64,000 nucleotides of DNA. Source: Cyanoderma ruficeps (lineage: Eukaryota > Chordata > Aves > Passeriformes > Timaliidae). The stretch covers positions 4,460,442 through 4,524,441 of the forward strand of contig VZDJ01000623.1 in the NCBI GenBank assembly GCA_008694505.1, read 5' to 3'. Numbering within the stretch: the stretch's first letter is position 1; every line of letters starts with the position of its first letter. The position numbers were made by a program, and so were the translations under genes. The notes under the pieces are model-generated. The model was not told where the DNA came from. It did no database searches and saw only the letters and a program-made list of their open reading frames with translations. Shown here piece after piece: positions 1 through 13,892 of this stretch.

Positions 1-178
1 TCAGATTGGATATTAGGGTGGTGAGGTACCAGAGCAGGTTGTCCAGGTAAGCTGTGGATGTCTCATCCCTGAAAGTGTTCAAGGTGGGTACAATGGGGCC
101 TTGAGAACCCTGGTCTGGTAGATGGCCCTGCCCATGGAAGGGTGCTTGGATTAATTTAGTCCCTTTCTACCCAATCTT
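1..178 (+). repeat. CR1 LINE 3' fragment, cut by window start
   Basis: The text reads like the 3' untranslated part of an avian CR1 LINE in forward orientation: a GATATTAGG-like start, then GGTGGTGAGG, a 'CATCCCTGAAAGTGTTCAAGG' type block, 'CCTGCCCATGGAAGG' and a decayed tail near position 170. It is clearly diverged from the consensus I remember and has lost the terminal octamer repeats. It has no coding capacity. The left end is set by the window, so the true 5' truncation point is not visible. Confidence 0.8.
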
Positions 179-1158
179 AAGAGAAAGGAATGTACATCAT
201 GAAAAATGGTATTTTCTGAAGAACAGACACTGCTACTCACAGCTTGTAGAATGTAGTTTTCTACATTTCTAATCCTTTCAGTAATTAATGCCACTTATGA
301 AAATTCCACGGCAATAGTAATATTTCATATATTTAACTTGGTTTCAGTTTTTAATCTTGTGAAACATTTTCACATATTTTCCAAGGTAAAATGATAAATG
401 CCTGAAGGAAATGCTTGGTTGTATTATTACATATTACATTAGCTGGTAATCCATAGATATGTTTAACAAAAACTGTAAGCAACAGGAATTATTCATATCC
501 TTTTACTTCTGCTCTTTACCTAGCATAACTCCAGAGTGAAAAGAAAGATTTTGAACCACTGATTCATGGTGGATGGATTTGCTCTCTGAATTTTGTTATG
601 TTATGGTGGATTTGGAAATGGAAACCTTGCAAGCGAGATAATTTCATATTGCTGTTGGTATTCTCATATACCTCTTTCCCACAGCTTTGATGGTGTTGTT
701 TTCAGCTAATGGCATGCAATAAATATTTTGTGAAACACAGAATATTTCTGTGGTTTTATTAAGGGATATTTAAAAAATATACAGCTCCACAGCATTTCCT
801 GAAGGTTTTAACCTTGATTCTCTTTAATGAGCAAGTAATGCTTATCACAAACCTGAAACGTGTTACTGTAAATTTTCCAGTGGTTATAAAACACCTTTTT
901 TTCCAGCTACTTGCTTTAAAGCACTATTGCATAAAACCCCCTATGTCCTGGACCCTGTATTTGCTAATGGAACACTGGAAGCCAGCATTTTTAACCATCA
1001 AAACTGGAATTTTTTAAAAAAATATGAACAGAAGCAAAATCGAGCATTCATTTCCATATAAACAAGTAAGTCTAAAAACATTCTCTTCAAAAATATATTT
1101 TACATTTAAAAAAAGAAGGATGCAAATTCTTCTTGTGTTATAGCAAATTAATTCCTCT
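179..1158. other. Gene-free AT-rich stretch
   Basis: I see only AT-rich sequence without a convincing ORF, repeat family or RNA gene. The short ORF at 814-1017 begins at a non-ATG codon and resembles nothing I know. Confidence 0.6.
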
Positions 1159-1335
1159 AATCACAGGATGTAGAGATGAATCTGAATTTTAGAATTATTT
1201 TAGGCCAGAAGGAACCTCTGGAGTTATCTGATCCAACTCCTTTCTCAAGAAAGGTTCAGTTGAAGTAGGTGCTCAGGACCTTGACCACTTAAGTGTTGAA
1301 TATCTTGAAATACAGTCTGTGCATCAGCCTGTTAG
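1159..1335 (-). repeat. Old CR1 LINE 3' fragment
   Basis: In reverse orientation this follows the CR1 3' region: TCACAGGATG, then TTAGAATTATTTTAGGCCAG, 'GAAGGAACCTCTGGAG', 'GATCCAACTCC', and 'GCTCAGGACCTTGACCA' further on. Divergence is high, so it is an old insertion. The right boundary is approximate, because the match fades after about 1330. Confidence 0.7.
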
Positions 1336-4300
1336 GTATTTTTAGACTGATTTTCTTAAGATTTCTTAAGATCCCTCCTTAGAGGTCACATTTCACTATT
1401 AGTTTTGTTTTTCTGATACAGTCTCTTATGAATAATGACAAGTATAAACTCTGCTTATACAAGCTGTAGTATAGGAGGAAACAAACAGGAATTTCATCAT
1501 CTGGAATTTACACCTAATTAATTTAGCCTCATGTCTTGGATCATGAACTCATCTTATATAAAGACAGCCTGTATTTCAGACATCCTTAAGATGATACAAA
1601 ATTCATGTTGCTTGGGCCTCTGTGTGACTACACCCATAAGCCTCCAACACCTCTGGCTTTGATACCTATTGGAAAAATAAATAAAACTGTGATAGAAGAT
1701 CAGTGATGGGAGAAAAAGTCCTAAACATAACACACAACAACAAATTTGCAAAATCGAAGCGTAGCTATAAATAAAGCTTTGGACTAAACCTCAAATATTG
1801 TGGCATTTCAAAACCTGGAGAGAAAAGCATGTTGCACATATAAAGAGTGTAAACTTCCAGTTAAGAAACATAATTCTCACCCAGGAATTCCTATTGGTGA
1901 ACTAATACTATGATGAAAGGTATCAGCAGAAGCCTGGGTTGTGTTGCTGTCCTCTGCTGTGGGTGTTCCCATATGAATTTGCTGTAAACCGTGGTGGTTT
2001 TTGCTGTGCTGTGCATGAGGTTTTCTGTTTCAGACCAAGGTGAGACTTGTAAATTCCTGCTTTCATATTTTCCTTTATTTTCTGCAGAAGTAAATCCGTA
2101 CAGTCACTGTCAACACAACCATAATCAACCATAATCAGTGACTACTTGCTGGCTATTTCATGTTCTTCTGTTCTTCTGATAAAGCAACATCCACTAAATT
2201 GGAGATTATTCAAAAGACAAAGCTGCTATGATTAGTTATTGAAAACAGAATTGTTTTAATAAGATATCTTTGAGTGTTTTTGTACTGCTTAAGAATAGAA
2301 ACAAATATACTGTAGGCAACCAAATGACAATTTTATTTACAATTTTCCTTTTTAAATTGGAAGAGTCACAGGGAATTTGCAAAATGAACAGATCTGTACA
2401 TTTTAAACAAGAAATATAATCTTATTGGAATATGCTTCAGGATTCTTGGGTTCATGAGCCTATAAGGAAAAGCCAAATCATGTGAAAATTAAAGGAATTT
2501 TAAAAAGGAATTTGGGAAAGACCTGGTGCAAAGAGGTAAAGTGTCAGCAAAATCAATGCAGATAAGTTAACTTACAGCAGAAGAAAATCTGGTCAGAATT
2601 TTTTCCTATAGGAATTCCAGTAACTTTGTAAAGATCAAATTACTCTGTTCTCCTTGAATTGTGTGGAAAATGTTGTGACATCTAGAAAAACTTCTTGGAG
2701 AGATTTTCTGTATTTTCTGGGTTTGAGTAGGCTGTGAAGCTCATAAAAACCCTCCCTCTGAGCCAAATGTAGTAAATTTAGAAATACAAACATATAGTTA
2801 ATATTCCTTTTCTTCATCCTCAATGAAAAAGTTTCAGCTCAATTGACTCTGAGTTCTGATTCATTTCATTATACTAAAATTGTCTTCTGTCCATCTGCCC
2901 CTCACGTATTCTTGAAATATATATTGTAAACTATGTATTTGAAGAAGAGATTGAAGAAGTTTAGGTTTAGCAAATAATTAAATCACTCAAAAACTGGCCC
3001 GTGATCATAAGAGTTAAGATATCTCATTGACTTGGAAGATCTTGACTGAAATTGTCAGCTTGCTAAAGCCAGTGGGATTTCTGCCATTGTTTTCCATAAC
3101 TTTGAGATTTCAAACATCCTTTGAATATATCTTGTAAAATATTCCATCAGAAACTATTTCTATTGGATTGAAATTCTCACTTCTTTATCAGGATATGACC
3201 ATTATTACTTTTTATTTAGGGTTCAGACTATCTTTGGAATAAATGCTCAGAATTACCTTCCATTGCTCCTCATAGGTGACATGACTGATTTTCTCATTGG
3301 CTGTTCTCCATGCATTAAATTAATTGAGTTGCAATAGAACAATTGGAAATAAAGCCCAGTATTTTCCAAGAACCTAAGGAAGGCAGTACTTAACCTTCCT
3401 TGAAGTCAACAGCAATTGCACACTTAATTCCTTTAGGCTTTTTTGACTATTTCATGCCTCCAGTTAATAAAAAAGTAAAGTTTTTTGGCCTCCTTTATAA
3501 AAAAATATTCTATATATCCCAGTGTACCTACTATTGCAAAAGAGCTGTTCCCTTCTCATTTTGTAAGTTCCTTAATTTCATCCACATGCTTCTCACCAGT
3601 GTCTGTGCCCAGACTGGGAAGTGAGATGTGTGTCCAAATGTATTTCTAGGAACAGACTGCAGAGCCCATTAGGCTTTAAAACTTGATTGCCCATCAGCTG
3701 TTCCCTGTAACTGTTTGCTTATTCTTTAACTTTAACAGAATACAAAGAAGGTCAAAGCTGAGTCTACAATGCGTACATTTTAACTCTTTCTCTCCTTTTC
3801 TTATTTCACATTACCTTTACAGGTCAGTACTTTGCAGCTGTAAGGCGGGATCTTAGCCCTGAATTTCTGCAACTGGAAAATCCCCAAAGTGCTCTAAATT
3901 CAGCAGTGCTCACCCACGTGAAAAGGTTACAACAATATTGTAACATCAGGGCCCTGCAGTCTGTCAGGACTTTTCCCTTCTGTTCCTGATTGTATCTCCG
4001 TATTGATACAGCAACTTATTCTTCATTACAGATGGCAGGGACAAAACCCCCCCTGGAGCAGCTTTTCATCAAAAAACACTGTACCACCAAAATAAGAATG
4101 TTCTGGGAAAATGCTTCAGCCCTGAATTTATTTTGTTCAAAGGGAAAAACAGGGAAGGATGCACCAAAGAAGGGGCAGGCCTGGAGTCTGCTGCTCCTTG
4201 TCTTAATACCTTTTTTTTTTTTTTTCTTTTTGAGACAGTGGCAACTTGCTCATGGGTGTAAACGGTATCAGCATCAGGAATGTTGATCTGCTCCTCCTAG

Positions 4301-7300
4301 CCAAGAGATGTAGAAACAAAGTAGTGGAAGAGGCTCATGATCCCTCTGGCTCCAGGATCCTTTTGTCTGTGGCAGTGGCTGTAAAGAGAACATGGGCCTG
4401 ACTGGCTGGTTTGGACACCTGCTTGAAAAAAATTAACTGTAATTTTGGGTAACATGAAGCGAATTTTTGCAGTCTAAATCTTGCTCCTTAAGAAATTTTA
4501 AGGAGTCTTAACTTACAAGCACATGCACTCAGGTTTCAGATACTTCATTTAGCTATGCATAAAACTGAAAAAAACGTTCCTCCAGACTAAAATGTTATTT
4601 AGTGGAAAAACATTTTACAAAGTGACAAAAAAATTCTTGCTTTATAGGATTAGATTGTGCTGGAATTGTAATTACATACAGACTTTCAAAGATCCCAGCA
4701 AGAAAACATCATTTATCTTTCTTTTTGTTGATTTCATTTTGACACATTAGTTTAAAAAATCGAAACACCTATCCATCAGTTGAATACGGTTTGTTCCAGG
4801 TCAGCATTTTTGAAAATAGTGTCATTTTTAATTCTCTCTACTGTGTCGAGTACACATATAAAAATGTTTCACACTGTAATCTATTAATCCATGACTCTCA
4901 TGAATTTTAGAATAAAAAGAATTGTTTATGCATAATTTTCTATGGTGTAATTTTTTCTAATTGGAACATTGTTGTATCATTAGAACAAAGAGTCTGGGTA
5001 AAACAAACATGGGAAACTCAGAGCAGATAATTACCCAGAGATCACTGAATAGAAATGTTATGCACCTCCAGTACTAAATTACTGACAAGCATGTGTTTAA
5101 CTGAAATTTGAAAAACATGTTTTTGTATTCTTGCTTATACTGCTCCATGAACTGTAGTCCTGGGATAATACTGATGTCCTGTACATTTTTGCCATGTAAG
5201 AATCTCATTTGTAGTGACTTGAAATTGAATCAAAGGGAAGTAGAGTGCCTGTATCATGTTTCCCAAAGTTTAAGAGAGCAGGCAACATTCTCTTTTCAAG
5301 CTTAGTTGATGTAGTACTCCACTAAATGCCTCCTGGTCATTGAAAACATCTTCCCAAATACATACACTTTTATAAGAATCTGAGCAAGAACAGACACTGA
5401 TAGCAAATATTTTTAAAAGATCTAAGAAAAAAAATGTGAATGTGTAAAATCTAAAGAAAAATGGTGCAGAGGCAGTGTGTTTTGCCTTAAATTTCTGTTA
5501 GTTTTTGTTTGGGTTTTTTTAAGGAAAAACAAAAAAGGTAGGGACAAGCACTGTCCCCAAACAAAAACAAACCACAAAAAAGGGTAAAAAGCTGATGCTA
5601 TCCATGATGATCAGATGTTACTGATTATCCTACCCTTTCAACATCCAGGAAAAAAGGAGAAATCAGCTCTTGTCTTCCCAGCCATTGTTTCCATCAACCA
5701 ATCCTTGACAATTCAAGTATTAAAACTCCCCAGGTTTTCTGTCGAGCCCTGAGATATCAATGCAGGTCCCTGCATAGCCAATGAGGGAGAGCTTTGTCAA
5801 ATCAAAGTTTGATCATGCCCCTTTAATGGGGAAAATTCTGCTATGAAGGTGCACTCCAAATATCAAAAAAAAACCCCACGGAAATTTCTCCCAGGCATAG
5901 CTTGTGATTTTTGACCAAGTCAACAAGATATAATGGACTATGGTAGGATACTTTTCTATCAAGGATGGAGATGTAGAGAAGGATAAAAGCTGTCTGGTTT
6001 TAGGGTCCTGATTTCAGTTTATCTTTAAATTAGAGACATGTCACCTGTGTGAGCCTCACAGACTTTTAATAATCAAAATTTTGGGGAACCAACATATGAA
6101 AAAGCAGAGGGAAATTAATATTTGTCACTTTTCTCCCTGTGGCTGCACAACATAAAAAGCGTCAAGGCCTTAAGGCAAAGTGTTCTTTCAAAAGCTGCCA
6201 TTGGTTCTTACAGCTTCTGTATTTAAAGCTAGAATTTTGAAAACACCTGGAAAAATAAATCATGAAATTGTAAAAATAAAGATTTAAAAATGAAATAAAC
6301 TACAGTGAACTATTTTTCCTTCCCCAGCAAAAACGTGTTATTGGCTTTTGAGTCCCCCAAAGCTCATACAATCCCTCTTTACTGTTAAATTTTTTCATGC
6401 CTCAAAACTGCTCTAATATCAGTTGAACCTGTTTGAACTCCACACCCAACAGAGCCTTTGGCAGTCACTTGACTTCCAGCTTATATGAGTGACTATAGCT
6501 AACAATTAGTCTGTTATTTTACTTCAACGTCTTAAAAAACTCTACATTATGTCAAACACAGTAAAATCAATTGCTCCTCTCTCTATGGCTTTTGCTGTGT
6601 GTTCTCAGTTTTCCCCCAAACTACAGCTCTGTGAACATTAGAAGTGAATTTCCAGCCCTTGGTGGCGCTGGGAGGACACACTCATCCAACTTCAGACAAT
6701 ATGGGAAGGTAAAAGGAGATGTCTTTGGGGTAGCTGACACCTGCATTCTATTTTCTCTCCTAAATTTCAGGGACTCATGTTCATAGAACAAGCAGTTTGA
6801 GAACACTGCTGGAATTGAGTAGCACTTCCCACTCAGTGAATAATTAAATGAGTGAAGTTAAGTGTTAGTATAATAGTCTGCAGGATTAAAATGCCTTTTC
6901 TGAATGTTTCACTCTACCAGTTCTGGAATACATAATGCCTTCCACAAAAGTCCATCCAGGTTTTGTTCTGATTTTTTGTTTAAATTACAACTGCATATAT
7001 TGAGAAGAAGGGCCTTTTTTCTTCAATTCCTCTCTCCTAAATACATTTTCAAATGTAATTTAAAATTACATAGCAGTTCAGAAGAAAAGTGCATCATGCA
7101 TTCTCTACAACTTTGATAAAAATTCAAATAATTTATTAAAAAAAAAAAAGTCACATCCTATCTCAGGATCTTGCTTAAATCCATGTAGTACAAATCATCT
7201 GCTGATACTGACCATGGCTTTCTTCAGGGAATTGTTCACACGTACAAAATCCAGGGAGGTATCAATTACTCCAAAGTCCAGTGCATTTGTGTTGGACTGG

Positions 7301-10300
7301 TGAGCTGAAATATGGTGGGCTTGTTCAAATTCCATCAATGAAGCTAAAATGCCACATTTCCAATTTCCAGATACATTAATTAAGGAAGCAGTATGTGATG
7401 ACTCTGCCAAGGTGACACAAAATAGATAGAGATGAAATAGATTTTCTTAGCAGACTGCAAAATATATGTATTTTGGATCTGTAATTACATAAACATACAT
7501 CAACCACTATTTTTAGGTATGTATAAACATATGTGTGTGCACTGACACACATTGATTTGTCACCTGTTCAGTACTTAAAAATATATTATTTGGGGCATAT
7601 AAATGTGTAAAGCTGTGTCTTGTAACAGTCAGCCACTGACCATCAGTAATGAAGGCATAAAACTTGACTTTTATTTTTTTATCTTAGTTCTTTACTTTCT
7701 CCTACTGCTTCTTTCCCTTTCTCTTTTTTTAAAGCCCTTTTATTCAAACATAAGATGTCTGCAAATATCTAAACGGGAGAGAGGCATTTACAAGTAAGAT
7801 GACCAATGCGCCAAATCAAACAACATTTATTTTAGCAGGGCAGAGGAATATGTTAGAAGAGAGATCTGTTTTTATATTTAGAATATATTCAGAATGTTTG
7901 AAGGGAAGCAGAGCAACCTCCTGCTGTTTTCTCTCAACAGAACACACTGTGTCACCAGTAAGGCCGTGTACAAAAGAAATAGTTTTTTCTCTCTCTTCTT
8001 CCAATTTTCCACCTCAGTTTTTCCCTTCTTTGAAATGGTTCATGGAGAAACCAGAATAGATATAAATCAGTGATCTTGCAGCAGACCCTCAGATCAGCAG
8101 AGTGCTGAATGTCTTCCTCTGAGAGATCACAGCACATTGGGCACCTCTGGAAGAGGATTTGCTTCCTTTGGTGCACCAGTAGAGGTTGAATTCCATTGAA
8201 CATCAGTAAGGATGCTTAGGAGGATTTGACCCCAAGTGTATGGAATTGCAATAAAATCTTTGCAAAGCAGCAATCACCAGCAAAGCTTGTTTATTCATTT
8301 GTTCTTAAGGGAGACTGCCCAGTCCCTTGGTGTACAATTTCTGCCTGTATAAAAACATTTTTACACATTGTCCTCAAATTTTTCTTACTAAAACTGCAAA
8401 GGAACCTAAAAATAAAACAAAAATAACCCATCCTATAAAAGCCCCAATGTTTTTACAAAGTCATTAACATTATTTTTACAGGAGCAGTTATTTTTAAAAA
8501 TCCTTTATAGTGGCTTCATTCTTCAAGAAGGATTCCAAAATAATTTGTGAATATTATTTATTTTAAATTGTGTCTACTAAGAACACACATTTTGAAATGT
8601 AATCTGAAATGAATGGCACACGCTCATCTGTGTTCAACTACGTCCATGCCTGCATAAGTGAGTGATGGCCTTGTGTGATAAAAACACTGTATTTTTATGT
8701 GTGTTGCAGACTCCTTTACTTCTATCTCACAACACAAGGCATAATGATGGCATTTTTGACAAATACTTCTATAGATGAACATGTTCTAAGTCTTGGCATA
8801 TTAACATTAAATGCAGCTCCTGAGGACTGGGCTGCTCATGCTTTCTTTGGATTTGTTTGCTTCCATGCATCTCTGAACAGAGAGCAAGATTCCAGGAAAG
8901 CCTCTGCTAGGCAGCCACGTATCCAGACTATTTTCTTAAAGTTTGGATTCTTCTTGGGTCTTGCTTGATTATTGCTTTCTGCTTTTCACTTTTTCAAGCA
9001 CTTATTTGTCCTGCTTTGATAATTCCTATTTTTTTGATTGAATGTGCTGGTTTATTGGTTGAAATATCTGCTTTGCTTTAATAGAAGGGTTAGGATTTTT
9101 TTATTTAATAAACAGGAATATAGAAAATTCAGCAGATGAATAATTTCACTTTTTAAACATTGCTTTCAGCATTCATGGGGCTTTTAATTGAATTTTATGT
9201 TAGTCCATAAATAAACTCATACAACCATAACACCTTAGAATTGGTGGGTTTACTTTTATCCAGGTAGCCTGCAGGTTTATAGCCTTGTTTCGACAAGTTC
9301 ACTGATGGGCAGGGGTCAGCTTGGCTGGAAAAAATCCAAGGTCCCTACAGGTGCTAAAAGTCAGCACTGCTGGCAATTCAGCAGTTGGCAGTTTTCTCCT
9401 TTTGCTTTTCATAGCATCTTCTTTGAGAATTTTATGAAAAATAGGGACATCTGACAGGTGGGTTCAGCTCTCAGACAAACTGGAACATCAGAATGCTGAA
9501 AAGCTGGGCAATTACACTTTCTGGAAGAAGGATTAACACACATGTTATGTAACAATATAACCTTTTGAACTGAACATCCTGATTCAGTCACTTGATTTCT
9601 AATTTCAACTTTTGTGTTCTAAAGACAGATGAATTATAATAATCTATATAAAATGTACCCATGGATTACTGAATGAATGTTCCAATTTTATTTTCTCAAA
9701 TTTATGAGGAGGTTAAGAATCAGACTCTTTAATATACTCAAATATTACTTTGGAAAAAAAAAAATCCATCAAGTTCTTGGTGTGCAAGTGCAATGCCTGA
9801 GAACCTCAAGCACTGACATCAATGGTGCTCTCAATGATTAAATGTTAGCAATATGCTGAGTCTGTATCAGCTCCAAAAGGTGGGTCTCAAATTATGATTT
9901 ACTGGCACTTGTATGCACTATTGACCAGCTCATGCCTTGTGTGCTCAGCAAAAATGATTTTCAGCTTGCCAGCTACTCAAAAGATCACTTGACATGGCTT
10001 TGTGTGTTTCTACAGTGAAGGACACATGCTTTCATCAGCTTTTTCATAATCTTTGCATCAGTGTGCCCAAAGTCTTACATTTTGCCCTTTAATGTTGACT
10101 TATTTCACAGCTATAATTGGTGAGTGCATTTCTGCCATTTAGTTTTGTATTTTATTTTACTTCCCACTTCTTTAAATTTCCCCTTTTCTTGATAAATTCA
10201 TTTTATAAATTAAATCAGCATGGTCTGACCCAGAACATATTAAAATGCCATTTGAATCAGTTCCAAATTCAGGTGCTTATAAAAACAAATTTGAGGAGCA

Positions 10301-13300
10301 ACTGTAATTCCAATCCCTCCTATGTTATGTGAGCAATTTAAAATTATGAAAATACTTCCAATTTTATAGGCAATTTGAAATGGAAAACAACCAGAGTTCT
10401 GGGCATGTGCTCTGTATATAGGGATTTTGCAAATAGAAATGCTTTTAAAGTTAATTTCCATGTGCACCCAGTTACCTGGTTCTGTATATGTTAAAATGAA
10501 AATTGCACATTTATATTTTAAAATTCAAAATGCTGCTTTTATTGGACTTCTAGCCAATAAAGAGAACATCTGTACTATAAATGCAATCTGTCTGTTCAAT
10601 TTGTACTAAATTCATGGATCTTATAATGGATCTATATATTTACTATTCTTTCCATATAACAGAACACATTTTGGGGGGAGAGGAAGAGAGCAGGCTAAGT
10701 GTTCATTGGCTCCTTAGGCTATAAAATATTATAATAAAATATATAATTTTCTACTTATGCCCATATATTGCTATAAACACACAAAACCCTGACATAGAGA
10801 CATGAGTCTCTGTTTGTAATGCTTAAACTCTTTTTGTTCCTTGCACACATGCATGTTATCTTGGTTTTATCCTTTTTCTGCCACGGTGAATCTTTAGGCA
10901 GGTGAAAGTAGAAGAATAATTATGTTCAACTGTGATTATCAGTGGTAGAACTTCACTTTAACAATGCTGCTGTTTATTCCTTCACTAAATGAACAATTAT
11001 TTCCTAGCTTACACCTTAAGCATCCCTATAACATACAAAGGGTTGTATAATCAAAACTTAGGAAACATTTCCTTTATAGTAAGAATAAATCTATAGCAAG
11101 CCAAAATTACCTTTAGTCAATATGGTTTATACAGAGCTGGTGTGATACCTGTCACTGAGGAGAAATGTTGCAGTTAATCAGTAAGTGCAGCAAAGACTTA
11201 GATCATCTCGAGGTGGGCTTACAAGGATAGACATACCCTTGCATTTTCAGATGTCTAATTATTAATAGGTGATTAAATATATTTTTTTAATTTTAAAAAT
11301 TACTAATAATCTAGTCCCTTCCCTGAGGAAGTTGTGCTTATACCTGTGTATGAAAAGACATCAAAGGAAAGGCTGTTAAAAGCTTGTGTTCACAGGCTTT
11401 TGTCTGGTGCAGACAACAACAGCTCCACAGATGGACCCAGGCATCATCAGAGGACAACAGCACCCACCAGCAGCTGGGGTTGCTGAAAAGTCGAGGCCCA
11501 GAGCACTCATGATGGTGGAGAACTATAAATTAACCTCCACAGGACCAGGCAGAAATTTGGAAAGGCAAAGATAACACTGCAAGGGTTGCACAGGGTAGAG
11601 TGGTTCACACTTTTCAGGATTCACGTTTTAGGCTATCTGTTAGAAGAGGAAGCATTAGATATAGGTTTTGTCTAAACCAAAACCGAACTAAGGGGCTAAG
11701 GGGAAAAAATAAACAGAACATTACAGAAAGACCAAAGGTGCAGAGAGGCACAGTGTGCAGGATTATACATTCTTTAATGACAAAGATTAAAACCTTTACT
11801 CTTAGGCAAAAGAGTCAGTAAAATATCCTTGAAGGAAAATGTGTTCAAAACCCAGATAACAAAGAAAAACCCAACCCTGATTAAGGGCTAATCATTTTGA
11901 AGACATTTTCTCCTGTACAAGAAGTTTGCAAACAGAAAAACCCTGGAGAATAACCAATTGTTTTTCAGGAATGCTTTTTAGAAGCAACCGTCCATTTCCA
12001 TCCTGTCTTTAAATCCTTCCCTAGGCATCCATCACGAGTGCTGAGAGAAAATGTGAGTGGAAGCACTATTGCCAAAATCTACAGCTGTAGAAAATGCAGA
12101 ATACCAGAAAGTTGAATATCAAACAAGCATACATTAAACCAGAATGTAAATAACTGTTAATATGTATAAATCTGTTCCTGTAGGTCAGAAAAATTACTCT
12201 AAATTAAAATGGTTTTGACCTAGTTATGCCTACTGTGAAATGTCTCATCTGATGCCAGTCCTTCCTAAAAGAGGTGTTAGAGAGGTGGACAGAGGCCACT
12301 TTCCTGCCACAGGAGATCACTTTAGGTAGGTTTTTCAGTGCAGTTTGGCTTTTTTGCATTTTCAGTTGGTCAAACACTAATAATGCACTCTTGTGTACAT
12401 TAAATGACTTATGTCATAAAATGTTATATTAATATAGTTTATAAGCATAGGGTGTTGGGCTGTATGAGAGGAGGCCTTGCCCCTTATTTGTCAGAGAGGC
12501 ATAAAAGCCTAGTTTTAGTACCTGAAGTACCTGTCTCACCATTTCCAGAATTTCACTGTGTTTCTGGGGCTCAGCTTCTTTCCATCCAGCTTAGAATGAC
12601 GAAATGTAAAAGGCTCAGAGGTTTGGATTTATCTGTCAATATCTCTTGAATTATAAGTTAATGGACACAAGCCTAAAAAGAAAGGATTTTTTTTAATGAC
12701 ATGACTTTTTTTGTTTGTTAGCTTCTTCATTAGATATTCCATCATAACCTCAAAGTAGATACACATGACCTCTGAGATAATCTCATTCAGACCATTGTGG
12801 AATCACCCAGCAATTTTATCATTCCAATCTCATTTGAAATTTTCAAAAATAGGCTTTATTATTTTCTTATGATTTCACCCAGATATTTTCCAATCCTAAT
12901 TTAAAGTCAGTTTTTGCATTTCAAAACCGAATTCTCAATTCTCCTTAATTAAAATATTTGAAAAACACACCCAGCAGTTATGGCTGTGGTTTTTCCTGCT
13001 TCTTAAAGGCAAGTTCTGCTTCAGGAATCAGCAAGACACTGGACTGAGATCCAGAGATTTTATTCCTTCTACTGGTTGCCTGTAAGCACCATTCACAGCT
13101 TACTTTCAAAGGGAGAGTCCAGTGACTTCCATGAGTCTTTTACTGGTTTTATAAAAGGCAACTGATTACCATTATATTCAACTCTGTTGTGTGGTTCTTG
13201 TATTCAGTCTTATTTTTGCACACAAAAGTGGCAGTTTCTCAGGATGTTAGATGAGTAATGCAACAAAAAAAATGTATATTTTCTATTATGTAGAATTTAT

Positions 13301-13324
13301 ATTAAAGAAGAAACATAAGAAGGG
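1336..13324. other. Gene-free stretch, about 12 kb
   Basis: I find no gene here. All ORFs are under about 100 codons, and none shows a recognisable domain or homology. Visible simple features are a T15 run at 4211-4225, a nested inverted repeat at 5501-5568 and scattered A or T runs. The sequence is AT-rich throughout and fits intergenic or long-intron DNA of a bird. Confidence 0.6.
5501..5568. repeat. Nested inverted repeat
   Basis: Two 13-base arms are perfect inverse complements: GTTTTTGTTTGGG at 5501-5513 and CCCAAACAAAAAC at 5556-5568. A second short hairpin near the right arm (GGGACA at 5541-5546, TGTCCC at 5552-5557, five-base loop) overlaps that arm by two bases. Low sequence complexity makes chance a real possibility. 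Confidence 0.5.
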
Positions 13325-13892
13325 ACTTTTGTGCAGCTGTAATGGTGCTGCATCCAGCTGGCATCAGGTTACCATTGGTGTTCCACAGGAATCAGTGCTG
13401 GGCCCAGTTCTGTTTAATATCTTTATTGGTGATTTGGTTGGGGAGATTGAGTCTACCATTAGCACATTTGTGGGTGATACCAAGTTAGGTCAGAGTGGAG
13501 GGCTTTGTAGAGGGACCTGGACAAGCTGGATGGATGGACTGAGACCAAGAGCATGAGGTTCCACAAGACCAAATGTCCACAGGAGGGTGTAGTCAGATGT
13601 GGGTTGAGCCCTTCTTCCAGGCAACCTGTGACAGGACAAGATGACATGGTCTTAAGCTCAGCCAGAGGAGGTGTAGGTTGGACATTAGAAAGAAATCCTT
13701 CACAGAAGGGGTTACTAGATGTTAGAATGGGCTGCCCAGGGAGGTGGTGGAGTCACCATCCCTGGAGGGGTTTAAGGAAAGCCTGGATGTGGCACTCAGT
13801 ACCATGGTTTGGTTGACAGGGTGGTTGGATATAGGTTGGACTTGAAGATCCCAGAGATCTTTTCCATCCAACTGATTCTGTGATCCTGTGAA
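13325..13892 (+). repeat. CR1 LINE, 5'-truncated copy with reverse-transcriptase remnant
   Basis: This is a CR1 non-LTR retrotransposon copy in forward orientation. The first part encodes a recognisable stretch of the ORF2 reverse transcriptase palm: the block GVPQESVLGPVLFNIFIGDL (about 13374-13433), then STFVGDTKLG. The catalytic F/YADD position reads FVGD, so an active-site aspartate is gone. The rest is the 3' end, with GAAAGAAATCCTTCACAG, 'GGGCTGCCCAGGGAGGTGG', 'CATCCCTGGAGGGGTTTAAGG' and the terminal GATTCTGTGATCCTGTGA repeats. Compared with full copies it also seems to have lost sequence between the RT remnant and the 3' end. It cannot be active. Confidence 0.9.

Noticed and set aside
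4211..4245. T-run followed by GAGACAGTGGC, resembling the antisense start of a primate Alu
   Set aside because: The likeness stops after about 20 bases and birds have no Alu elements. A chance T-run is enough to explain it.
8668..8740. Inverted 9-mers GCCTTGTGT / ACACAAGGC
   Set aside because: Short arms with a loop of about 55 bases; expected by chance in a window this size.
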